DNA of 64,000 nt. It comes from Accumulibacter sp031732795 (GTDB lineage: Bacteria > Pseudomonadota > Gammaproteobacteria > Burkholderiales > Rhodocyclaceae). A model generated the notes under the pieces. It did not search any database and had not been told where the DNA came from. It worked only from the letters and a program-made list of their open reading frames with translations. This document shows, piece by piece, positions 37,633 through 44,693 of this stretch. A program made the translations under genes and the position numbers. The stretch covers positions 1-64,000 of the forward strand of contig JAVMKC010000091.1 of NCBI GenBank assembly GCA_031732795.1. Reading direction: 5' to 3'. Position 1 is the stretch's first letter; each line of letters opens with the position of its first letter.

Positions 37633-38493
37633 ATGCGCATCGATCGGTTTCTCGCCGTGCTGGTTGGCTTTCTGCTGATCGGATTTACCTCAGCCGGGCA
37701 GGCCGCTGGCACCCTCGACAAAATCAGGATCAGTAAGACGATTTCGTTCGGTTACCGTGAACTGGCGGTTCCTTATTCTTATGTCGGTGAGGACAATCAA
37801 CCCACCGGCTATTCGATCGATGTGTGCCTCAAAGTGGCCGCCGCGTTGATCAGACAGCTCAACCTCGATGAATTGCAACTGCAATGGATGCCCGTGACGC
37901 CCGAGTCGCGGATCGCCAAATTGAAGTCCGGACAGATCGATATCGAATGCGGTTCGACGACCAGCTCGCTGTCGCGAATGGAAGAGGTTGATTTCTCGTT
38001 GCCTATTGCCCTCGAGGGCTTGGGCTATCTTTCCCGCCGCTCTTCAGGGATCAGACGACTGGAGGATCTGGGGGGTAAGCGCGTGGTAGTGGTTCTCGGC
38101 TCGCCCGGGGAACGCGCGTTGACCGAGGTGGCCACCAAAAAACGATTGTTCGTCGATGTCGTTCGCGTCACCGAGCATCAGCAAGCGGTGGCTACTCTGC
38201 TCCGAGGACGTGCCGATGCCTATGTTGCGGATCGATCGCAACTAGTTGGCGTGGCGCTCGACTCGACGAACCCCAGCGATTGGTCTTTGGGCAGCGATAC
38301 CTTTTCACAGGAGCCAGTGGCGCTGATGGTCAGGCGTAACGACGCCAGTTTTCGGTTGGCCGTCAATCGGGAATTGGCCCGTCTCTCCCGTTCGCGAGAA
38401 ATTTTCGTCATCTATGACCGGTGGTTCGGTTTTCTGGCACCACCCGGGCCATTGTTGGAAAATCTCTATTTATTGAATGTCTTGCCGGAGTGA
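37633..38493 (+). CDS. Periplasmic amino-acid-binding protein (GltI-like), orphan
   Basis: A 286-residue type-3 solute-binding protein with a signal peptide (about 1-24, ending GQAAG). It resembles glutamate/aspartate-binding GltI: VPYSYVGEDNQPTGYSIDVC, VTPESRIAKLKSGQIDIECGSTT and the C-terminal IYDRWF. No permease or ATPase genes are adjacent, so it may serve a transporter elsewhere or act as a sensor. ATG 37633 is preceded by GGAGAA; the upstream GTG at 37618 would include the ribosome binding site in the coding region. Confidence 0.87.
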   Translation: MRIDRFLAVLVGFLLIGFTSAGQAAGTLDKIRISKTISFGYRELAVPYSYVGEDNQPTGYSIDVCLKVAAALIRQLNLDELQLQWMPVTPESRIAKLKSGQIDIECGSTTSSLSRMEEVDFSLPIALEGLGYLSRRSSGIRRLEDLGGKRVVVVLGSPGERALTEVATKKRLFVDVVRVTEHQQAVATLLRGRADAYVADRSQLVGVALDSTNPSDWSLGSDTFSQEPVALMVRRNDASFRLAVNRELARLSRSREIFVIYDRWFGFLAPPGPLLENLYLLNVLPE

Positions 38494-38534
38494 GTGGCTG
38501 GCTGTCAGTTTCGAGGCCACCGCATGGTGGATGA

Positions 38535-39329
38535 TCAGCGCTGATTGGTGCTTTGCTTCTCATCGGCGATCAACGACCGGTAAGCGTGCCAAGTCGCGTG
38601 TCCGATCAGCGGCATGGTGATCACCAAGCCAACGAACAATGTCGCGAAACCTATGCCGACCAGTAGCACGATGATCGTTGCCCAAGCCAGCATGGGCAGC
38701 GGGTTGCGGCCGCAAGCGACGAGGCTGGCAATCGCTGCGGTGACCGCGTCGGTCTGCCGATCCAACATCAGCGGCACGGCGACGACGCTGATTGCAAAAA
38801 CGAACAAGGCAAAGAAACCGCCAATGGCGAAATAGACCGCGGCGAATTCCGGCTGTTCGAAAGTGAGCACCGTGCGTACGACATCGACGAATGTCGGCAA
38901 ACCACCGGTAAAAAATAAAGCAAAAACAACAATTGATGCACGTGCCCATATCAGAAGCACGACGGCTAGAACTGCAGCGAACAAACCAATGTTGGGCAAA
39001 TTTGGCCGCCAAGCGGCTAGTGAAGAGGCCAGTTTTGGTGACAAACCCCGTTCGTTCTGCCGACTCAAGTCATACAAACCCAGTGCCAAAAACGGGCCGA
39101 CGAGGAGAAAGCCGGTGGTCAACCCGGCAAACAAAGCATACGCTTTGGCAAAAACGATCGACATCAGCAGGCCGGCAAAGGCAAAGCACAAGCCGTAGAA
39201 CAGGCTGGCCCATCCTCCCGATTTGAGATCGCGCCAGCCAGCGCATAACCAGTCAGAAATGACGCCCATGCTGATTGGCTGAATGATCGGAAAACGACTG
39301 TCTGAGGCAGATGGATTGTTGTCGTTCAT
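38535..39329 (-). CDS. DUF2189 membrane protein
   Basis: A 264-residue protein with about six hydrophobic helices, starting with a polar tail (MNDNNPSASDSRFPIIQPIS) and containing the family pattern WLCAGWRDLKSGGWASLFYG and a FLLVGPFLALGLYDLSRQNE stretch. The function of DUF2189 proteins is unknown. Convergent with the preceding binding-protein gene, 42 bases apart. Confidence 0.85.
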   Translation of the reverse strand: MNDNNPSASDSRFPIIQPISMGVISDWLCAGWRDLKSGGWASLFYGLCFAFAGLLMSIVFAKAYALFAGLTTGFLLVGPFLALGLYDLSRQNERGLSPKLASSLAAWRPNLPNIGLFAAVLAVVLLIWARASIVVFALFFTGGLPTFVDVVRTVLTFEQPEFAAVYFAIGGFFALFVFAISVVAVPLMLDRQTDAVTAAIASLVACGRNPLPMLAWATIIVLLVGIGFATLFVGLVITMPLIGHATWHAYRSLIADEKQSTNQR

Positions 39330-39705
39330 TGGCGAAATTCCCCCTATCGGTTTGCGAAGAACATGAGGAAATGAAACATTACGGAAAGCGACAGCCAACG
39401 ACTGCGCGACAGATACTACGACTACGCGCAGAATCTTTCAGGTACCTGTGCGTTTCGACAGCGGATAATGCAAAGAGCACTTACCGATCCGTGAGAGTGT
39501 GGAACGGATTTCCCACGGTATGGGTGGTTTCGCAACGATGGATGATGAATGTCGATTTGCCGCGCCGATAGTCTCGCTTACAATTCGAGACCTCGGTTTC
39601 ACTCGCCATTGCGGTGCTCAGACGCTGCCGCCTGAAACCGTCGGTTGACAGGCAAAGCCTCGTTTTCGGCGACGATACCGCGATTCGCTTTTTAATACAG
39701 AGGAT
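39330..39705. other. 376-base divergent intergenic region
   Basis: Lies between the divergent DUF2189 gene and the small membrane protein gene. A consensus TTGACA occurs at 39645-39650 on the plus strand, but no matching -10 is at the right distance. I see no other gene, repeat or strong hairpin. Confidence 0.5.
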
Positions 39706-39915
39706 ATGAAAATGGAAGGTCTTCTTTTGCTCTTGGGACGAGTGATTGGTCTGGGAGGCATTTTTCTGTGCCTGTTTGCCGGGGGTAACCGTTTGCTTGG
39801 TCACTTCTATTCGGGCGGTTTTCAGATCGCTACCTTGATGCAGGCGGGAGTGGCTCTGGTCGTCGTTGCCTGTTTTCTGCTTTTACTGGCGCTCAGCAGT
39901 CGAACGAGACGATAA
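39706..39915 (+). CDS. Small two-helix membrane protein
   Basis: A 69-residue protein, almost all hydrophobic: helices at about 4-24 and 43-63, with a Gly/Asn-rich turn and an Arg-rich C-terminus (SSRTRR) consistent with positive-inside topology. An AGAGGAT motif before the ATG supports translation. I do not recognise a family. It lies 74 bases upstream of rimO. Confidence 0.6.
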   Translation: MKMEGLLLLLGRVIGLGGIFLCLFAGGNRLLGHFYSGGFQIATLMQAGVALVVVACFLLLLALSSRTRR

Positions 39916-39989
39916 TTTTTTGCGATAGCGGTACGTCCAAACCCGGCGACGAATCTTCAGATTTGTGGCCATTTCCTGAAAAATTGTCT

Positions 39990-41300
39990 ATGCCGAAGAC
40001 TGTCGGTTTTGTTTCGCTGGGCTGCCCGAAGGCACTGGTTGATTCCGAACAGATCCTGACCAAACTCCGGGCGGAAGGCTACCTGATTTCGTCTTCTTAC
40101 GAAGGTGCCGATCTGGTGGTCGTCAATACCTGTGGCTTTATCGACGACGCGGTCGATGAGTCGCTGTCGGCAATCGGCGAGGCGCTGGCGGAAAATGGCA
40201 AGGTGATCGTCACCGGTTGCCTGGGGGCTCGCGAAGAGGTCGTCCGGCAGGCCCATCCGCAGGTGCTGGCGGTGACTGGTCCGCATGCCAGCGATCAGGT
40301 TTTGCAGCATATTCACACGTATTTGCCGCCGACGGACGATCCGTTCGATAGCTTGGTTCCTCCGCAAGGCATCAAGCTTACGCCACAGCATTTTGCCTAT
40401 CTGAAAATTTCCGAAGGTTGCAACCATTCATGCACCTTCTGCATCATTCCCTCATTGCGTGGCCCCCTGGTCAGTCGTCCGATAGGCGAGGTGCTGCGGG
40501 AAGCGAAAACACTGGCGGATGCTGGGGTTCGGGAACTGTTGGTGATCTCGCAAGACACCAGTGCTTACGGGGTCGACGTCAAGTACCGTACCGGTTTTTT
40601 CTCCGGCCGGCCGGTACGGACCCGACTGCGCGAGCTTTGCGAAGCGCTGGGCGAACTGGGCATCTGGGTTCGCTTGCATTACGTCTATCCGTATCCGACG
40701 GTCGATACCCTGTTGCCGTTGATGGCTGAACGGAAAATCCTGCCGTATCTGGACGTGCCGTTTCAACATGCCAGCCACCGAATCCTCACGGCAATGAAAC
40801 GTCCGGCGAATGCCGATAACATCCTTGAGCGGATCGCTTCCTGGCGGGCGGTATGCCCGGAGTTGACGTTGCGCAGTACCTTTATCACCGGTTTTCCGGG
40901 TGAGACTGAAGCCGAATTCGAGGAATTACTGGCTTTCATCGCCGAGGCCCGGCTGGATCGGGTTGGCTGTTTTGCCTATTCGCCTGTCGATGGCGCCGCG
41001 GCCAACGACTTCCCAGGTGCCTTGCCGGTCGAAGTTCGTGAAGAGCGGCAGCGGCGGTTGATGGAACTGCAGGAAGATATTTCAGCTGAATTATTGGCCG
41101 CCAAAATCGGCCGTGAAATCGATGTTCTGGTTGACGAGGTCGATGACGAAGGGACAGTGGCCCGTTCGATGGCGGATGCACCGGAAATCGATGGTCTGGT
41201 GTTCATCAACGACTATTTCGATGCGGCACCGGGTGACTTTCTGCGGGTCCGTGTGGTCGATGCCGACGAACATGATTTGTACGCCGAAATCGTTTCCTGA
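39990..41300 (+). CDS. rimO: Ribosomal protein S12 methylthiotransferase RimO
   Basis: A 436-residue radical-SAM enzyme that methylthiolates Asp88 of ribosomal protein S12. The N-terminal UPF0004 domain has the Fe-S cysteines in SLGCPKA, NTCGF and TGCLGA; the radical-SAM core has CNHSCTFC; a C-terminal TRAM domain ends the protein. ATG 39990 gives the family start (MPKTVGFVSLGCPK). Convergent with the cluster at 41330. Confidence 0.95.
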   Translation: MPKTVGFVSLGCPKALVDSEQILTKLRAEGYLISSSYEGADLVVVNTCGFIDDAVDESLSAIGEALAENGKVIVTGCLGAREEVVRQAHPQVLAVTGPHASDQVLQHIHTYLPPTDDPFDSLVPPQGIKLTPQHFAYLKISEGCNHSCTFCIIPSLRGPLVSRPIGEVLREAKTLADAGVRELLVISQDTSAYGVDVKYRTGFFSGRPVRTRLRELCEALGELGIWVRLHYVYPYPTVDTLLPLMAERKILPYLDVPFQHASHRILTAMKRPANADNILERIASWRAVCPELTLRSTFITGFPGETEAEFEELLAFIAEARLDRVGCFAYSPVDGAAANDFPGALPVEVREERQRRLMELQEDISAELLAAKIGREIDVLVDEVDDEGTVARSMADAPEIDGLVFINDYFDAAPGDFLRVRVVDADEHDLYAEIVS

Positions 41301-41329
41301 CCATCCCCACTGCGCTCTGGCGACTGATC

Positions 41330-42484
41330 CTATTGTTGTTTGAGATCCAGTTGTGTCAGATCGATCTGTTTGCGAGCGCCTCTGAGGCGTAACCAGAATT
41401 TGCGTCCCAGGTGTTTGCCCAACAGGATGGTTGGCATTCTCAACCAATGGGATCGTACGTAAAGCAACCAACGGGCCATGGCCGATGATCGGCGCGGGTA
41501 GTCGGGATGATCGGGGAGCAAAGCCCGGCGGATCAAACACGTCATCAACGGCTTGATCGGCCAAGGTGGCGCCAATCGGTGGAGTTCTGACGATACGGCC
41601 GCCGGAATCGGTGTACCGAACAATTTTTGCATGTGGGTCAGTCCATAGTACAAAGGCCGTTGAAAACCCAATTGACAGGCGCGGGGAATGAGATCCCTCC
41701 AGAATCCGGGGTGCTCGGCAAAGTGAGTCAGCAGATCGTGAACATCGAGTAAATCCCGCAGGCGCAACCCCTCGTCGGGATCGCCTTCAAGAAACAAGTG
41801 CACCAGGGCGTGCAGCACCATGTCAGCGGGGGCGAGAATCTTCAACCGAGGATCGACGGCCAAGCTGCATGCGTCGGCGAACAATGGATCTGGATCCGAA
41901 GTCAGTCGACTGGTCTTGGGCAACAGGCGGTGATGAATGTCGATTTCCGTGCCTCGCTCGCGATGGCGCAAAGGCGGAATTTCATGCATCCACACCCGAT
42001 AGTAACGGTCGTCGTAAGCGTCGATCTGGGTTCGAAACCAACCGCTTGCGAGCAGACGAGACTCTATTTCGGGGAGCCGGTTTTCCGGTACCAGCAGATC
42101 GACATCAGCGAAAATCCGCCCTGCCGCCGGAGGAAGCCCGGCCAGCAAGTAGCCACTACCTTTCAGCAGGATCAAAGATACGTCGATTCCTCGAAGTGCC
42201 CAGAGCAGACGATTGACTTCCCACGACACCAGGGTCTTGCGATGCTCGATAACGTTACGCGTCGCCCGCAAATGATTGGCGGCACCTGTCGGGATTTGCC
42301 CGAGGTGTCCGCTGCTCGCCAGACTGACTTCGATCCGACCGAGTACCCTGGCACGACGGGCGATCCGCAGCAGCAAATCCCACTCAGCGGTGTTCAAGGT
42401 CACCAACTTTTGCGGACTACGCAAGGCGGTTAACAGTAACTGTTGCGCCTGACGGTTTTTCGAAGCCGACTTATTCACTATCAA
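41330..42484 (-). CDS. Nucleotidyltransferase-family protein of the HPr-rel-A type cluster
   Basis: A 384-residue protein resembling the NTP_transf_5 group. The core LKGSGYLLAG (residues 107-116) then IFADVDLLVP (124-133) gives a KG...DxD pattern expected for a metal-dependent nucleotidyl transfer site; EIDIHHRLLP may provide the third carboxylate. It should transfer a nucleotide or phosphate-containing group to an unknown acceptor. Its start overlaps the kinase gene by 14 bases, and the cluster order is secreted protein, PqqD-like, kinase, nucleotidyltransferase. The last gene of the operon; convergent with rimO. Confidence 0.8.
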   Translation of the reverse strand: MIVNKSASKNRQAQQLLLTALRSPQKLVTLNTAEWDLLLRIARRARVLGRIEVSLASSGHLGQIPTGAANHLRATRNVIEHRKTLVSWEVNRLLWALRGIDVSLILLKGSGYLLAGLPPAAGRIFADVDLLVPENRLPEIESRLLASGWFRTQIDAYDDRYYRVWMHEIPPLRHRERGTEIDIHHRLLPKTSRLTSDPDPLFADACSLAVDPRLKILAPADMVLHALVHLFLEGDPDEGLRLRDLLDVHDLLTHFAEHPGFWRDLIPRACQLGFQRPLYYGLTHMQKLFGTPIPAAVSSELHRLAPPWPIKPLMTCLIRRALLPDHPDYPRRSSAMARWLLYVRSHWLRMPTILLGKHLGRKFWLRLRGARKQIDLTQLDLKQQ

Positions 42485-43418
42485 TTGACGATGGTTTGGA
42501 CGAGTGCGGGCGGGTTGGATTCAGTTGGTCGAGGGCCGCAATCGCCTCGTCGAGATTGGAGTAGATCAATGTAAAGCACTCGCAATCGTGGACCATTTGC
42601 GTCACCAGGCGGAACGAAGTCTGGTCCAGGACATCGTAATTGAAAGCGTTCGTGGCAACCAGCAGAAAGGCTTGGCTCTTGACGATCGGTGTCAGGCTCA
42701 AGGGCGCATCGGCGATCCAGCGCGGAAAAATCAGCCAGCGTGCCTGGGCGCATTCTTGCGAACGGCGGATGCTCTCTACAGGCGGCTGGACATGCGCCAC
42801 CGTGCCTTTGCGGGTGCCAAGAAACGAGGGTCCCATCACGGCGTTTGGGCGAAATTGACGGATCACCTCGATGGACTGGTTTTTCAGGGGAATGACTCGC
42901 GGTAACGGAAGCAGCCGGCCGTCTTCAGGGCGTACCAGACCGAATTCGTCGGAGAGCAGACGCCAACCGGAGTGGATCAGAGCGGTGCACAAAGTGGATT
43001 TGCCGTCGCCGGGTGAGGCGGGGAATAAAATGGCTTGACCATTGCGTTCCACCGCCGCCGCATGAAGCATCAGCAGATGGTGGGCGCGGGTGGCTATGCA
43101 CCAGTTGATTCCCCATTCAAGGGCTGGAAAAGCGTGATCGACGGCGTAGGGAGCAAAAGGAAAGTGACCGTCGAGGGCAAAACACGCTTGACGCCGCACC
43201 CAACGGCGCATACTTGGCGGGCTGGTGATTTGAATATGAAAATCAATTAATTGATTGGGCTGAGGCTGTGGGTACGGCGAATAGAGCGGGTAGGCGACAC
43301 GGGAAAAGGCCGGCAGGTCGGAGTGAATGCGTAGATTGAATGGCCCGAATTGAATACATAAGCCGACCCCCGACAAGCGTTCTGTAAATTCCCGCTGATC
43401 GAGGTCTCCGATGATCAT
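42471..43418 (-). CDS. HprK-related kinase A
   Basis: A 315-residue protein distantly related to HPr kinase/phosphorylase. Key features are LMLHAAAVERNG (117-126), the P-loop FPASPGDGKSTL (132-143) and LLSDEFGLVRPEDG (155-168), which matches the acidic metal-binding segment of HprK. The N-terminus lacks the normal HprK domain. There is no HPr or PTS gene nearby, so its substrate is likely not HPr. It overlaps the PqqD-like gene by four bases and the nucleotidyltransferase gene by 14, implying coupled synthesis in fixed ratio. Confidence 0.85.
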   Translation of the reverse strand: MIIGDLDQREFTERLSGVGLCIQFGPFNLRIHSDLPAFSRVAYPLYSPYPQPQPNQLIDFHIQITSPPSMRRWVRRQACFALDGHFPFAPYAVDHAFPALEWGINWCIATRAHHLLMLHAAAVERNGQAILFPASPGDGKSTLCTALIHSGWRLLSDEFGLVRPEDGRLLPLPRVIPLKNQSIEVIRQFRPNAVMGPSFLGTRKGTVAHVQPPVESIRRSQECAQARWLIFPRWIADAPLSLTPIVKSQAFLLVATNAFNYDVLDQTSFRLVTQMVHDCECFTLIYSNLDEAIAALDQLNPTRPHSSKPSSIDSE

Positions 43419-43705
43419 TCAAGAGCAGTCTTGTCGTCTCCGCAGTCGAGCAAGCCGAGTTCTTCGAGTCGAGTTACTGCCAAGTCGAATTCTTCGGATC
43501 CCAGATCGTCTGCCATCAAACCGAGGCTTCTTGCCGTCCATTCTTTGACCGAGGCGGTTGGCAGAGAACCGCTTTCGATGCTGGCCAGGATCAAAGCGGA
43601 AGTTTCGTTGAAGACATGGGTTTCGGCTGACGAAGGCTGATAGACGAGATACAAATCGTCCCATTTTTGCCAAATCAACGTCTTGGCTGTTGGCAGTAAA
43701 ACCAT
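43415..43705 (-). CDS. PqqD-like peptide-binding protein (HPr-rel-A system)
   Basis: A 96-residue protein with the PqqD/RRE winged-helix pattern: an N-terminal strand pair with DLYLVYQPSSAETHVFNETSALILASI (seen as the TH-x-x-N and hydrophobic helix), then a helical second half ending LEELGLLD. In other systems, such domains bind a leader peptide and present it to modifying enzymes. The likely cargo is the secreted protein encoded just upstream. No clear ribosome binding site precedes the ATG, so the start is less sure. Confidence 0.78.
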   Translation of the reverse strand: MVLLPTAKTLIWQKWDDLYLVYQPSSAETHVFNETSALILASIESGSLPTASVKEWTARSLGLMADDLGSEEFDLAVTRLEELGLLDCGDDKTALE

Positions 43706-43839
43706 TGAATGCTATCGGCCGTATGTCGCTTGTACAGTCAAAACCCGCCAATGTGGCGCAGTGCTCAGGTCAGTATAGCGCCAAATCCGCAGAAGTGACT
43801 TATAGCAGCAACCACCAAATAACGACCGGCCGGGATTAC

Positions 43840-43855
43840 AGAGCCTGCCGGCTCT
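43840..43855. other. Hairpin between secreted-protein gene and PqqD-like gene
   Basis: A perfect 6-bp stem, AGAGCC/GGCTCT, with a TGCC loop, eight bases after the stop of the secreted-protein gene on the minus strand. No T-run follows. It could stabilise the upstream message or lower read-through so that cargo is made in excess over the enzymes. Confidence 0.4.
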
Positions 43856-43863
43856 TCAGACTG

Positions 43864-44316
43864 TTATACGAGAGAGTTGGCTGCCTGCGAGCTGAGAATG
43901 GCAACTGTACCGGTATAGGGAGCGCCGGTCGTCGGGTTTTTACAAGTGAATTCGCCGGTTCCCGTGGGAGTCACATTGATTTTCAGGGTTGGTTGGGTAA
44001 GAACCTTGGTTTGTCCGCTGGTCGGGTAGCTCGGACAGACAACGGCTTCGGGGGCGCAGATTTCGGTATCAGTGGCGGAGAAATTACCGGAGGTTGGAAT
44101 TTCGACGATCCTGGCCCCCGTGCAAGAGGCGGCGGCCAGTGCGCCGCTACGCAAAGTCAGCACGACCGGAGCGAATGCTGCCGCGCCACGTACCAGACGA
44201 CGACGCTTTTGGTCGGTCAACGACGCGCTGGTTGAGCGATCAGTCGATCCGGCTGACTGATCCGATGAGGCAACGGATGATTCAAATTTGTTGTCCATTG
44301 TTTTAATAATATTCAT
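43864..44316 (-). CDS. Small secreted protein with twin-arginine-like leader; candidate substrate of the adjacent enzymes
   Basis: A 150-residue protein I do not recognise as a named family. A long Ser/Thr/Asp-rich N-terminal region (1-36) precedes KRRRLVRG (37-44) and a hydrophobic stretch with AFAPVVLTLRSGALAAAS (47-64), resembling a Tat-type or atypical signal. The predicted exported part has four Cys (65, 87, 94 and 125) and is Thr/Ser/Pro rich. ATG 44316 is chosen because GTGGAG lies just upstream; an earlier frame start (44331) would include it. First gene of the cluster, behind a sigma-54 promoter. Confidence 0.72.
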   Translation of the reverse strand: MNIIKTMDNKFESSVASSDQSAGSTDRSTSASLTDQKRRRLVRGAAAFAPVVLTLRSGALAAASCTGARIVEIPTSGNFSATDTEICAPEAVVCPSYPTSGQTKVLTQPTLKINVTPTGTGEFTCKNPTTGAPYTGTVAILSSQAANSLV

Positions 44317-44482
44317 CAATTTTCTCCACACGCTCCGGAATGCGCGAAAAACTGCTGTTGGTGATCCAATCCAAATCTCAGTCAGCCCATTCTAGCGCTT
44401 GATAGGAGCCCAGCCTGCGAATTTCGTCACATTTGGTGATGAAAACGCGTGCCATACCGATTGTTAGAAAGTCAGTTTATAT

Positions 44483-44500
44483 TAGCAATTGTCGTGCCAG
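44483..44500 (-). promoter_or_regulatory. Sigma-54 (-24/-12) promoter of the secreted-protein cluster
   Basis: Minus-strand sequence CTGGCACGACAATTGCTA fits the sigma-54 consensus YTGGCACGrNNNTTGCW at every fixed position, with the correct GG-to-GC spacing. It lies in a gap, oriented into the cluster, about 165 bases before the first ATG. It implies RpoN-dependent expression needing an enhancer-binding activator. Confidence 0.8.
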
Positions 44501-44595
44501 ATATGTTGGTGGAAAAATAGTGGTGATAAATCATTTGTGTAAGCAAATTGTCAGTTGATTGCCATAGGCTGACCAGAAATAAGTGTAAAAGATTC

Positions 44596-44609
44596 CGACA
44601 CTTCTGTCG
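44596..44609. promoter_or_regulatory. Candidate upstream activator site
   Basis: Inverted repeat CGACA-CTTC-TGTCG about 100 bases upstream of the sigma-54 -24 element, the usual distance for enhancer-binding-protein sites. The arms are only 5 bp, so this is positional inference. Confidence 0.35.
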
Positions 44610-44693
44610 AACAGGAGACTAGAACGGAGGAGACCGGCCGAGGGGCGTTGTCAACGCTAGGTAATACGCTTACCTGTCGGAGCCTGTGGCCGG

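Larger units (their letters stand above)
44317..44693 (-). other. Regulatory gap upstream of the HPr-rel-A type cluster
   Basis: This 377-base region, AT-rich for the window between about 44450 and 44590, holds the sigma-54 promoter (44483-44500) and an upstream inverted repeat (44596-44609). Near the glnD end it also has a 13-base palindrome, GCGTTGtCAACGC (44645-44657), and a small hairpin, AGGTAA/TTACCT (44659-44675). The leader from the expected start site to the ATG is about 155 bases. No gene is seen in it. Confidence 0.6.

Noticed and set aside
39645..39650. Consensus TTGACA before the small membrane protein
   Set aside because: No -10-like hexamer lies 16-18 bases downstream.
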